64,000 nt of DNA from positions 4,743,001 through 4,807,000 of the forward strand of contig CATNEN010000002.1 in assembly GCA_950097015.1 (NCBI GenBank), given 5' to 3'. The first letter of the stretch is position 1. Every line of letters begins with the position of its first letter. The translations under genes and the position numbers were made by a program. The notes under the pieces are model-generated. The model saw only the letters and a program-made list of their open reading frames with translations. It did no database searches and was not told where the DNA came from. This DNA is from Macrostomum hystrix (Eukaryota; Platyhelminthes; Macrostomidae). Of this stretch, positions 1-11,693 are shown in pieces.

Positions 1-730
1 CAGTCAGCAAACATCCAGTCAGCAACTATCCGTCCAGTCAGCAAACATCCAGTCAGCAACCATCCAGTCAGCAACTATCCGTCCAGTCAGCAAACATCCA
101 TCCAGTCAGCAACCATCCAGTCAGCAACCATCCATCCAGTCAGCAACCATCCAGTCGGCAAACATCCAGTCAGCAACCATCCAGTCAGCAACAATCCAGT
201 CAGCAACCATCCAGTCAGCATCCGTCCAGTCAGCAACCATCCATCCAGTCAGCATCCGTCCAGTCAGCAACCATCCATCCAGTCAGCAACCATCCAGTCA
301 GCAACCATCCAGTCAGCAACAATCCAGTCAGCAACCATCCGTCCAGTCAGCAACCAGCCATCCAGTCAGCAACCGTCCATCCAGTCAGCAACCAGCCATC
401 CAGTCAGCAACCATCCATCCAGTCAGCAACCATCCAGTCAGCAAATATCCAGTCAGCAACCAACCATCCAGTCAGCAACCATCCATCCAGTCAGCAACCA
501 TCCATCCAGTCAGCAACCATCCATCCAGTCAGCAACCATCCAGTCAGCAAATATCCAGTCAGCAACCAACCATCCAGTCAGCAACCATCCATCCAGTCAG
601 CAACCAGCCATCCAGTCAGCAACCGTCCATCCAGTCAGCAACCAGCCATCCAGTCAGCAACCATCCAATCAGCAAATATCCAGTCAGCAACCAACCATCC
701 AGTCAGCAACCATCCATCCATTTAGCAACT
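1..730. repeat. 15/19-bp minisatellite, CAGTCAGCAAC core
   Basis: The stretch is a tandem array whose core CAGTCAGCAAC is spaced by ATCC or ATCCATCC linkers, giving mixed 15- and 19-bp units. It runs off the left edge of the window and decays near 720. No open frame of interest crosses it. Confidence 0.97.
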
Positions 731-1130
731 ATCCAATTTTTTGCGATAAATTGCGCAATTTGCGTTGCAGTGGCTGCTGAATTCTCATAAGCAAAGCACT
801 TAAAAAGCTAATGTCTGCTCGAGTTACAATTTAAATATTCTTTCCGAAATCGAACACTCTATTGAGTGGGTATACTGCGCGCATGTTTGCCTTTTGGCGG
901 TTTAAATACAATTTTGCAAATCTATTATTGCGCGCAGCACCGCCCACAAAGTGCAGTGAAAGTCCTTAAAAGTGTGAGTTGCATTGATTAACCTTTCACA
1001 GTGTAAAAAATTTTCAAGGGTGTAAATTTCCATAAAAATATCGTTGTTTTTAATTCTCATGGCACTGTGTGCAAGGTTAGTTAAATGCTCGACGCTTTTT
1101 GTTTTAGACACGGCAGTATTTTTCTCATGT
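720..1130 (+). repeat. Dispersed AT-rich repeat, copy 1
   Basis: Two blocks here recur in the same order at 3740-3960: one around CAAAGCACTTA preceded by a TTGC-rich run, and one around TTAGTTAAATGCTC followed by CTTTTTGTTTTA. The copies are diverged, and no coding potential or terminal structure is visible. Confidence 0.6.
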
Positions 1131-1674
1131 AATAGTTTACATATTTATTGATTAATTCGTTCTTTCGCATTTTTAAAAGCTGCTGTGCCTAATAATGGAT
1201 TTTGCTAAATGATCAGGCTACCTAATGTTGGGTAACTTGTATCAAATGGCAAAGCATTTCACTGCAAAGTCGCATCTGACGGTTTCACGTACCTGTGGGC
1301 GTTAAACTGCTCATTTGAAATGCTGAATTTCTAGGAAAATCTCATTTCAAATTACAGTGAACAGAATCTGAGCAGCGAACAATTTTTTAAACTAATTTCG
1401 TTGTTAAAATTGCAAGATTATTTTTACGTAAGTGTTAAATTCATTAGGTCAGCATGTTCACTTTCTACTTTGTAATTATTAACATTGCCAGCTATGCTAC
1501 TTAAGCCTGTTTGCACAAAAACAAGTAAACAAGATTTTATTGTTTTATTATCTAATACCAAATATTTTGATTACATGGTATTTTTATACCAATAGCATAA
1601 ATTATATTGTTCCGATTTTTTGTCTTTATAATTCGTTATTCAAAGATACGGAATGTCTAAGATTTAAGATTTAT

Positions 1675-1965
1675 GTGGGTGTCCCACATCACATTCGCTT
1701 GTCTGGCTTCTGCAGCAGTCAAGGAGACATTAGCGCTCATCAAGATTTTGATACAGGAGTCAATGATGCAGTACTCTGCTTTATTAAAGAGCTTCAGTAA
1801 GTCGCTGCTGCCCGACCTAAGTACAAAGGCCGCTAAGTTTTGTAAAATTAAAAGATAATTTTGTTCGTTTTATTGGATGACATGATCAGAAGTAAAAAAT
1901 AATTTCGAAATATTAAGCAATATTAATGCACTTCGACCTGCTAAGGTGGCACACCTTCAATCTAG
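1675..1965 (+). repeat. About 290-bp dispersed repeat, copy A
   Basis: This block is closely matched at 31867-32130, including ATTAGCGCTCATCAAG, GATACAGGAGTCAAT and the closing GGTGGCACACCTTCAATC. A short frame (ALIKILIQES) is shared by both copies, but the second copy has a stop in it, so an ancestral coding segment is only possible. The type of element is unknown. Confidence 0.7.
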
Positions 1966-3739
1966 AAACACCTAGATGAATACTCTCAGAAAAAATAATA
2001 TTCACGTCTGTCAGTTGCAAAATTTTGTTATAATTGATCGACTTTTAAAATCGAAAAACGTGATTTTGTGCATAAACAATTCCCATATGAGCACACATAG
2101 GGTGAAAAATTTATTGATTTTCGTAATGAGGTTCTTAGCTTCCAAGAGCACTATTGTGCCCAGTAAACACGTACAGATGACTGCTATCTTCGTTAGTGTG
2201 CGAAAATTCGTATTTTTACGCTAATAACATTTACCGAATTACGAGGTTTCGGTGTTATGCGTTTTTTGCTATATTTCACGCTGCCATTTATTAACGATGC
2301 TACGCCAGGCCTTCAGTGTGGTGTCAATAATTAGCATTTAGCAAGTGCTTTAAGATGACATCATGCGCATTGCGTTGCGTAAAAGTGTGGGTCCAAAGTT
2401 TCGTAATAAGTTAAAAAGACCTGATTTCGCAAAAATCTTTAAAAGAAGAAAATACCAAATAGGTAACTAAAAACCTTTTGAAACTGAATAAAAAATGCAC
2501 ATAAAAGTGCTATTTTGTAACGTAAAAAGTCTTGCGTATTGTAAAAATCTTCTATGGTGACTTTTTGGAGCCGTGAAGTGAAAAAACGTGCGCATTTTTA
2601 AAGCTCTTGAACTTACTTTTTGAGTGGATATTTTGAAAATAAGCATTTTATAAATCTTATAACAAAATTTAATTAAAGAAAAAAATAAGTTGCTTCAAAA
2701 ACTAAATTAAAAAAAAATTTAAATAATCAAATTGTACATTTCAGTTGTTCTGTTTCATATGGTTTCTACAAGAAAATAAAATTCAAATCGGCGTTAACAG
2801 TAGTGTAATGAAATTATTGGTCGGTGGTCGCCATTTAAAATAAATTGTAAGACGTTATGAAAGGCTGCAGCTTATTATAATATAATTAGTAATATAATTA
2901 GTGATAGGGCCTACTTCTCTGTTATATAAATTACGCCGATTTGCTGACGCACGCGCTTACAATCTAGAGCAAGATTAGTTCAAGGTGGTTATATTAATTA
3001 TAATCTAATGTTCGAATATTCTAATTATCTAAACTTACTAGCTAGTTCCGATGCGCGCGCGCGTGTCAGAAAACCGGTTGCAACTGCTGTCACTTTATAT
3101 TTAACTTGTCAAGCGTAGTTTAAACAAATACTAAATACATAATTAATACAAACATCCGTACGAAAATACCGGTTATATGAGAAGATGATTAGCATAAATT
3201 TAGTTGTAATAACAGTACACAAGAAATATTTTGATTTTACTAACAATTTAAAATAGACTAATTATTTCATTACAGTAGCATTCGAAATTTTTGTCGTACG
3301 GCAAATTTGACATAAAAATTTCAAAGCAACTTAATCTTAACCAAGCAATCACTATCTAAATCTGAATTTTTTTAAGGCCTTTAATCTGTAGCTATTATAT
3401 TCGCTTTTTACTCTATATATTAGTATCCTACTACCTTATAAATACTTGTTTTACAATATATTGTATTCTACAAGTACAAGTTTTACTTGTAAATAATTCA
3501 ATTGTTACATAGGCCTAGTTTACATTGTAAGTGTAAGCTTATAGTTTTCTTTTAAATACTAACTGATGTATAGTATTTGAATAATATTTTATTATTAAAA
3601 CATTCTTTACTTTTATAAGGTGTAGATAATTAAGCAGAAGTGTTTATGTATTAAACAAGATTCTTAGCAGTTTAATGCATTAATGCAGTTTTTAGATTGA
3701 TAGTTGCTGAATTTTTACCAAACCAAAGCTCTTGAAATG
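1966..3739. other. AT-rich non-coding stretch
   Basis: I see no gene, RNA or strong repeat here. Open frames are short and of AT-rich composition without recognisable motifs. Confidence 0.6.
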
Positions 3740-3960
3740 CACCATTTGCATTTTTGCAATTAATTGCCTTTTGGCAATTTATAGTGCAATTTGGGCTGCA
3801 ATGGCTGCAGAATTATTATAAGCAAAGCACTTACAAAACAAACCATTTGACTGTTTGGCAATTAACTGCCTTTAGGCAATAACTACTGTGAGATTAGTTA
3901 AATGCTCAATGCTTTTTGTTTTATGCATGGCAGTACTTTTCTCTCACACAGTGCTCATGG
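3740..3960 (+). repeat. Dispersed AT-rich repeat, copy 2
   Basis: This is the second copy of the block at 720-1130, with the same order of a TTGGCAATT-rich part, AGCAAAGCACTTA, and GTTAAATGCTC followed by CTTTTTGTTTTA. It is more compact than copy 1. Confidence 0.55.
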
Positions 3961-4189
3961 GAAGTCAAAATGACACAAAAAATTGCCCAAGAAAATGATT
4001 TTGTAAACCATATACCAGAGCACCTCGTATACCCAGAACAGTTTTTTTAAATCGTAAGTGCTTGTCCTAGCGTACAACAGACTTTTTATTTTGTTCGGCC
4101 AAAACAGGCTCTTTATTGCGACGTTGCTATGGGAAAAAACTTTTTAAAATTGAATTAGTAAAAGCTTATGCATAGTAGGCTAATTCCAT

Positions 4190-5455
4190 GAGATGACGGT
4201 CGTTGTGTTGGTGTACATAATAATTATTATTTGTACCAAAGACAAACTAACTCGAGACTTTTTATGTTCTATATTGATGGGTGTGACCTCTAGATTAAGA
4301 TAATATACATTTTAAAGTAATTTTATTTACTGTTAATCTAGCAGACAGAAACTTTCAATGATGGTCGTTTTTGGTGAAAGTTGACAGATTCAAATTTTCA
4401 ACGGAAGTTCAAGATTCCTGCGAATCAGGCAAGTTTTTGTCTCAATCAATCATTTTTTGTAGTAAACAATAGCTAGATAAACAGTTATAAACAAATTTCA
4501 CATGTTAGTAGCCAGTTTTAAGTGTGTTGCATGCATTTTCTTAGATGACGGTCGTTGGACTGACGGTCGTTTGTTTCAAAAAACGACCATCATTTTATAA
4601 AACAGCATTAAGGAATCTCTCTATTTTGGATAATATCGTGGTTTTAAGATTGTTTATAACTAATATTAGCTGTAATACAAATATTTAAATGCTTTTCTAA
4701 CCATAAAATTTATTACACAAATCTCCCATTTCAGATCAAACCATCATGTACTCGTACCTTCAACAAAACATTAAACTTCAAGATTGCCTGACTCGATAAT
4801 CATAAATGTGGCTAATCAGTTGATAGAAGGAATTGTGCATGAAACAATTAACAAAGGGATAGTATGACTTAACAAAAAAGATAGTTTAATTGGCCATTAG
4901 CAGACTAAGCACCAATGGATAGTAAAAACGTCCTTAAAGCAGTTTAACAATTAAAAAATTTAAAATGGCCACGCGAGTCGGCAGGAACAGGGGGCTGCAA
5001 AATTAAAGTAAATTTAAAAGTGCAAGGTGCATGGCTAGTAATTTGGACCAACTTTTAAAATAGAACTTACATGTCGAAAATTAATTTAAGGCATGCATTT
5101 AAAATAAGATGAAATAAAGATAACAGTTTCTCTTAAAGGCTTGAATTCAAAGAACATATATTGTATTTAAAATTGACACAAGAACCTTTTACAAGAAAAA
5201 TTGATTAAAAATACACAACTTGAGAACAGTATTAATGTTTTCTGAAAATATACAGGTTTTAAGAATGCCAGGAAATGATGGTCGTTGGGTAACTTTGCAG
5301 GGTTTTTTTAAGCATATTAAACTTATCACATGCTAACGAAAAAGAAAATTTAACTTGGACATAGGCTAATAAAATATTTTAGCAAAAAAATCACTTCACA
5401 AGCCTTTTGAACTTGGTAATAACAACTTTTCATAAAAAAATGATGGTCGTTTTTT
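4190..5455. repeat. Cluster of ATGAYGGTCGTT motifs
   Basis: The 10-12-bp motif ATGATGGTCGTT or ATGACGGTCGTT occurs at 4193, 4358, 4545, 4560, 5275 and 5440 on the plus strand, and inverted at 4582-4593. The copies at 4561 and 4582 form a hairpin. The rest is AT-rich with no gene. Such dispersed short motifs resemble subterminal transposase-binding sites, but no partner element is recognised here. Confidence 0.6.
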
Positions 5456-5913
5456 ACTCTTTTAAAAAGCAAAGCATTAACTTTTCAAAACAAAGGTTAT
5501 GATAAAAAGAAATATATTAGGTCATAAAACTTTTTTATTTCAGTTTTTAGATATAATAAAGATTATTTATTTTTATATTTATATTCTCTGAGTTAAATTT
5601 AAGACTAATTAGTTCCTTAATGAAAACTATATTCACTTTTTATAATGTCCCGCGGAACATTGAAATGATTGTAGGGGTACTATGATCAAAACAAAAAATA
5701 TAAACCTAAAGGTAGATAAATATGTTTAAAACTACTTAAACATAAAACAATATATAATTATTTACCTGTTAGAAATATATAAAAAATTTAAATATAGCAA
5801 AAAAATTTATGTCCCATTGATGACCTTCTCATGGAATTACCCAGTAGTCTGTTTTAACAGCATATTTTTTCAGAAAAAAAATGTCACTTATAACCTTAAA
5901 ACATAAATGTGAG

Positions 5914-7950
5914 CTACACATCCAAGCCGTTGTAAGCAACAACAGCTTGGAGCAGTTCGTTTGGGAAAGTGCTGTGCTGCATGGGCACAGCATATCGCTG
6001 CCATGTTAGAGCGAAATCCCGGTGCACGCTCTCGAAGGCTTGCTCGCTAAACGTGCCTAGTGGTCTCCCAGTGACGGCGCAGAATGTTCCCACGTGGTGC
6101 AACAGCACATGCACTTTTGGGGAAATCGGCAAAACCGAGCAGCTCGTATGTGGCCTTGAACTGCGCAATTCGGTCCTGGAAATCCGCGTGCAGTTCGGAG
6201 CCAAAGCAGCTGCTGACTACTGCATCAAAGCTCACCAGACAGGAGCCGTAGTGCTTCAGTTGCCGCGGCAGGCAATTCTGAAGCTCGGTAGATCGTCGAA
6301 GCAGAGTGCGACACGCGTTTCCCTCCATGCTGCCGCCGCGGTATCCTACACGCACAATGCTACGATCATGCGCCCACTGATAAGCGCAGTTGTCACCCCA
6401 CGCCGTGTTCAAAGCATCGAAAATGCGATTTGTGATGCCAAGCATCAGGTGCAGCTCTGGTGGAGGCAGAATGAAGAGAAATTCTGCGTCATCATCTGCC
6501 TGAAGCAGAGGAGCCTCGACGCAGTTGAAGAAATCCTTTGCAGTGTTTCGCACCTTGAAATCCAGCGCCAGCTGCCGAATTCTGCCGATTGTCCGCACTG
6601 GACCGCAAGTGTCTAGCGGAACTGGAGTCTCGCAGTAGCAGCATAGATGCCTGGACGCATGCGATTGCAGTCCACAGATGACATTGGCAACTTTCATATC
6701 GGCGGCTACTGCATTCACTGTGATGCCTCCAAGGCTCAAGAGCTGGAAGAGTGCCTTTATATTGTCGTAAGACTCGGCCATGTTGGGCACAGCAGCAAGC
6801 AGCAGCAGCTTCTTGACTCCAGAATTGGCAAAAAATTTGTGCTTGGTCGACTGATTTGGTTCGCTCTCACTTCGAGGTAGTAAGCTGACACAGATCTTGA
6901 AGAACTCGCCACCTCCGTCAAGTCCAAGCTTCACATCGATATTGTCGTGACCTCTTTCAAAAGCAACCTTTTCGATTAAGCCTTGAACATCATTGCAAAC
7001 GACAGCAATTTTTGAACCTTCACTATCCACTTTCAGCAGACTGTGCAGAAAAAATCTTCCAGATGCCGACTTCTTACTGCGAGACTCGCTCCCAAGTTCG
7101 ATTGTACAGCCTTTACTGTGCCGGCTCCCATCCGCAAGATGCTAGCCGCTCGTAGAGTTTGCCTGTTGCTCAGATTGAGTGCGACTTTCAGTTGAAGCAT
7201 CGTGGCTGTGGTCGCTTGAGCCAATTGTCCTGAGCTGCTGGCTGCTTCCACACAGTGACCCACAGTGACAGCCAGATGCCTGCCTCCATGTGGTCTTTTC
7301 AAAGTCACTGTGCTAGATCCGGCTGCTTGCAGCTTGGCAGCGATTGCGGTGCTGGCCACTTGCTCTGTCGTTCCAGGGCTCAGCTGGGTGCTCAAGTTAA
7401 TCAGCCGCGTCGCCTTGTTGCAGCGATGAGTCTTTCCTTTACCAATGGGCGAGTGGCAGCCAGAACACAGCCGTTCAGGAGTCTGAGGTGCATCACCGCA
7501 AGATGATGGTCGGCCCCTCGTACAGTTTGGCGAACTAGTTGCATAGATACTGCATGGATCTGAGTTTTTGTGCAGGTTGCTGCGAGCAATCCTGCAGATC
7601 TCACATGGGCAGTCAGGCTGTGATCTTCTGCTGACTGGGATGCTGCTCAAGTCTTTAAGCATTTGCTCGTAGAGAAGTCTTGGCGGCAAAGGACGAGGCG
7701 ATGGGCCAGCTAGCGAAGACACGATTCGGCGACAGCCCTCACACACTCCAGCAGGAAGAAAATGCTGCACAGATGAGAAGTTTGGCAGGATGTAGTGCTC
7801 AATCGCTGCTGCATCGTTTACACAGCGCTCAGCCTTGCGTAGGCAAAGCAGGCACACACTACGAAGGCACTCATCGTGGCTCTTTGGGCTGTTGGGCATT
7901 TTTCTGAATTCAAATAGAACGTTTGAGCTATGCATAGATGCAAGGAACAA
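5914..7950 (-). pseudogene. Frameshifted multicopy invertebrate protein, Cys-rich N-terminus and DDE-like core
   Basis: Three overlapping minus-strand frames (7950-7033, about 7030-6047, about 6130-5914) read as one protein of about 675 residues. The N-terminal 300 residues hold CxxC pairs (CLLCLRK, CEGCRR, CPCEIC, CSGC). The middle has KLGLDGGGEFFKIC, then AADMKVAN followed by CCYCE, then PPPELHLMLG and GGSMEGNACR. The end has FSEQAFESVH. This motif order is typical of a protein repeated many times in cnidarian, echinoderm and other invertebrate genomes. The D, D and E positions suggest, but do not prove, a DDE transposase ancestry. One shift lies near a T6 run around 7050 and the other at CCCCAAAA around 6120, so sequencing error is possible. 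No TIRs were found. It lies just downstream of the SAMD3-like gene on the same strand. Confidence 0.6.
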
Positions 7951-8093
7951 TTTATGTCACAGGACAGACAATATCAGACTTTATTTTCAAGTGAGGTGAC
8001 TAGCCGCATATGTACAGTGCTTTCTACAACTTTGTACACTGCCATATCACATCTGTGATGCATCACACAAAAGTCATGATACAATCTCAGCAG

Positions 8094-8165
8094 TCAATAT
8101 TTATTGTACTGCCGTTTATGCCTTTGGCTCACAGCAACCGCACTTGGGCCTGCAGCAGCTGCAGC
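8094..8165 (-). pseudogene. 3' end of the SAMD3-like gene, separated by LINE-1
   Basis: Read on the minus strand from the target duplication, the frame of the gene at 15734-16507 resumes here. It has six alanine codons (GCT/GCA), then a short basic tail ending QRHKRQYNKY and TGA at 8096-8094. A polyadenylation-like AATAAA overlaps the last codons, and another lies near 7980. Removing LINE-1 and one 12-bp duplication restores a continuous frame, so this is the displaced 3' end of the coding exon. Confidence 0.65.
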
Positions 8166-8177
8166 AGCATTTCGTAG
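8166..8177. repeat. Target-site duplication, left flank of LINE-1
   Basis: AGCATTTCGTAG occurs here and again at 15722-15733, directly bounding the non-LTR element. The flanking minus-strand frame reads through when one copy and the element are removed. Confidence 0.85.
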
Positions 8178-11100
8178 GGGGGCTAGGAGACGACGTCCAC
8201 GACGTGCCCCTGGAGAGGACTAACGGTCTCCCCAACCACCGAGTCTGCGCAGACTCCGACATCGATAGTGAACTGATACAAGTGCTGCGTCTCCGTGGAG
8301 GCAACGCCAACGCCAACCCCAGCGCCAAGCGTCCAAGGACCCGTCGGTCAGCACGCAAGCGCAGAGGGCGCGACCGGAGGTCTCAAGCAGAGCCGACTCA
8401 AAAGCTCCGCGCTCTTCAGTTCAATTCTAACGGACTAAAGGCCCGCATGACGGAGCTGAGTCATTGGCTCGCGACACACCGCCCGGCCGTCGCCCTTATC
8501 CAGGAGACAAAGCTGGTCAAGGACGAGGATTTCACCCCTCCCGCGAACTACTGCGTCGCCGCTCGGGTCGACGGGATCCCGTACCTCAACGACGCTGAAA
8601 GTGTTAACCAGGATGCCCAGCCGCGTCTGGATGGTGCTCAACCACGCGCGGCTGACGACCAGCCGGGCACCTCCGACGATACCGGCGGACCGTCGATGCG
8701 CGTTGCTGGAAGGCTTGTGGCCAGACCTACGTGTCGCCTCCGGTTCCCAGACGACCGTAGCAACTGGTGCCGAGGCTGTCGCTCCCGCCGCACCGCTTGC
8801 TCCGAGCGGGACAACCCGCTCCCACAGGCGCAAATTCAACCGCCAGACGGGGCCAAGCCCAGTGATGCGTTGGGGCGCAATAGGACGGCGTCGCCCCCGG
8901 CCGTTAACACCAAGAAACAAAAAAAGACGACCGGCAGGGGCGGAGTCATCACCCTGGTGCGCCTCGACGTTCGGTACAGCAACCTTCCGCCTATCCGCCA
9001 CAAGACCAGGACAAACTGGACGCTGCTGCTATCACCATCCACCCCGAAGGCCGCGCGCCAGTCCAAATTGTCAACGTTTACGCGCCGCCTGCGAGTGCCC
9101 AGCGCCACGACAATTGGACACCGAACCTCGCACTCCTCCCAACGAATGACACCACGGTGATCGGAGAGGACTTCAACGGCCATGGCAGCTGGGACGGCTG
9201 GGTCGATGAGGACGAGAGGGGCCACTCGATCGAACACTGGTGCTCTGCTAACCATCTCCAAATTTGCAATGGTGCCGCACACACCCGCAGCAGCCCAAGC
9301 AGCGGCTCCCGCAGCTCCCCGGACCTGACGCTCGCCAGCGAGCGCCTGGCAGCGAACATCGCCAACGGCTGGAGGACGGAGCGTGATATGGGCAGCGACC
9401 ACCTGCCAATCACGTTCCCGCTGACACGGTTACGCCAATGCCGTGACACCCGCCGCCGTACCCGCTGGAGCTTTCGCAAAGCCCAATGGACCGCCTTCCA
9501 GCAGCACCTCGATGAACTCCAGGGCCCGCAAGCCTGGGGCAGCATCGAGCAGCGACACGCCGCGTTTTGCAGTGACATCCTTGAAGCAGCGGCCCTCGCG
9601 ATACCCCGCGGCAGTCCTTCGAACCACAGGCCACCTCTCTGGAACTCCAACTGCGAATAAGCCCGAGACAACTGCAACCAGAAGCGGAAAGAAGCCGAAG
9701 CCATGCCAAATCCTCAGAGCTTAGCCGACTACAACCGGGCCAGACACGAGGCGGGAAACACCATCCGCAAAGAACGCCGCGAGTACCTCGAAGACCGGGC
9801 ACAACACCTCACCGTCGGCAGCGACCTCTTCCAATTTCTCCGCGCCACGCGAGGCGACAGGGCACCACAGCGCGGCAAGGTGGACATCGCCCGCACTGCG
9901 CCGGATGGGTCGGACCTTCGCCCAGCCCGTACCGATAAAGAAAAAGCGGACACCTTTTGCCAGCACTATGCCTCCGTCGCCAGAGTGCGCCGCCGCAAGA
10001 CGGACGCTCCCGTCCGGGATGTCGCTAAGATGGCCCGCAAGAATCCGGTAACCACTGCTGTCCCCTTCTCCATGGCTGAACTCCACGCTGCCATCCGTCG
10101 CCTAAAATCAGGCAAGAGCCCAGGTCCTGACGGCATCCACAATGAGATGCTCAAGCGGCTCAGCACCCGGTTCGACCAACGTTTACTCGACCTAATCAAT
10201 GCTACCTGGACTAACAAGCAATGTCCGCGCAGCTGGCGGCTGGCGACCATCATCCCGATCGCAAAAAAGGGGAAGGACCCGAAGCTTGTGGCCTCCTACA
10301 GGCCAGTGGCCCTCACGAGCTGCGTTGCTAAGTGTGCGGAGCGTATGGTGTTACAACGCCTGCAACATGAACTTGAATCTAAGGGCCTGCTCTCGCCGGC
10401 CCAAGCTGGGTTCCGCCGCGGACGTAGCACGGAGGAACAACTGGCGCGTGTCTGCAAAGACATTTTTGACGGCCTCGAGCGCTCCCCGGCCTTCCGGAGC
10501 ATCCTCAGCTGCCAGGATTTCAAGAGCGCGTACGAATCTGTCTGGAAAGAGGCCCTGACCTACAAGATGGTCCGGCTCGGCATCGATGCTAACACGATCA
10601 GCTGGACGGCCGCTTTCCTCGAAGATCGCAGAGCTACGATGTGCTGGAACGGCACCATGAGCAGCCAACGCACTTTTCGGGAGGGTCTGCCACAAGGGTC
10701 GGTGCTGGCCCCGACCCTCTGGAATATCTTCGTCAACGATCTTGCCACAGACGTTACCGAGGCATCTCCCAACTGCGGAATAAGCCTGTACGCGGACGAT
10801 TCGGCGCTCCTGGCCACACAACCATCCCTGCTCAAGTGTGCCGAGGTTCTCCAACCAGCTCTGGATGCTGTGACCAGCTGGTGCTCCCGCTGGAAGATCG
10901 AATTAAGTACCAACAAGTGCTGCTACTGCACGTTCACCCTTGCTCCGAATGAGGTCAATGGGAAGGTCCGGGTCCCGCTCCAGCTCGGCAATGAGCCTCT
11001 CAACTTCGACCCGAATCCCAGGTTCCTTGGCTTGGTTCTCGACGGCCAACTCAACTTCACGGCCCACGCTGCTGATGTCCGTAAGCGCATGAGCCAACGC

Positions 11101-11685
11101 CGCCGAGCCCTGGCTAGCCTCGCGAGCAGGAAGGCCGGTGCCTCCCAGAATGTCCTACGCACTGCCTACCTGGCGACCATCCGTGCCGTCGCCGACCATG
11201 GCTGCGGCATCTGGGGAGCGAGCGCCGCGCCGAGTACCAAATTGTTGATAGAGCAGCAGCAGAACGCTTGTGCGCGCATCATCACCGGATGCCCGCAGCT
11301 CACTCGCTCTACGAACCTCCTAGCCGCAGCGAACCTACCGCCCTTTGGACACGTGATCCTTGAGCGCGCCGCACTCCTCCGCGAACGCGTCCTCCGCCTG
11401 CCAGACGACGTCCCGGCCTACGACTCCGCAGAGCGCATCACCCGCAGCAGGCTCCTCAATCGCGCTTTTGAAAGTGCCAATCGTCGCCAGGAACCGACCA
11501 TCAATCCTCTGCTTCTAAATGACTATCGTCGTCCGTTCCGAGGTTGCTGGCGTCGCGTGGCTCTTGAGCTCACTGAGGCCGCCCATCTTGAGGCCCTTCC
11601 ACGCGAGCCATACCCGCCGCCGACCCCCGAGATCAACTGCCTGATGGACAATCCACGGATCCACTTCAACCTGGCGCTCACCGGC
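8178..11685 (+). pseudogene. LINE-1 endonuclease-reverse transcriptase, broken
   Basis: The first frame (8178-about 9015) carries VLRLRGG at 8282-8302 and then the endonuclease start LRALQFNSNGL and ALIQETK. A long Pro/Arg-rich insert lies within the endonuclease. The frame shifts near 9020 and continues through IVNVYAPP, GEDFNGHGSWDG and GSDHLPITF. TAA at 9658-9660 interrupts it in frame, and it resumes to the RT: KSGKSPGPDGIHNEML, SYRPVALTS, AGFRRGRSTEEQ, GLPQGSVLAP and the catalytic LYADDSALLA. It ends around DNPRIHFNLAL, where gypsy sequence begins. Motif order and RNase-H-bearing relatives place it in the I/R1/Loa/Tad group; the exact clade is not resolved. One frameshift and one nonsense codon make it non-functional as read. 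Confidence 0.85.
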
Positions 11686-11693
11686 GGCCCTGC

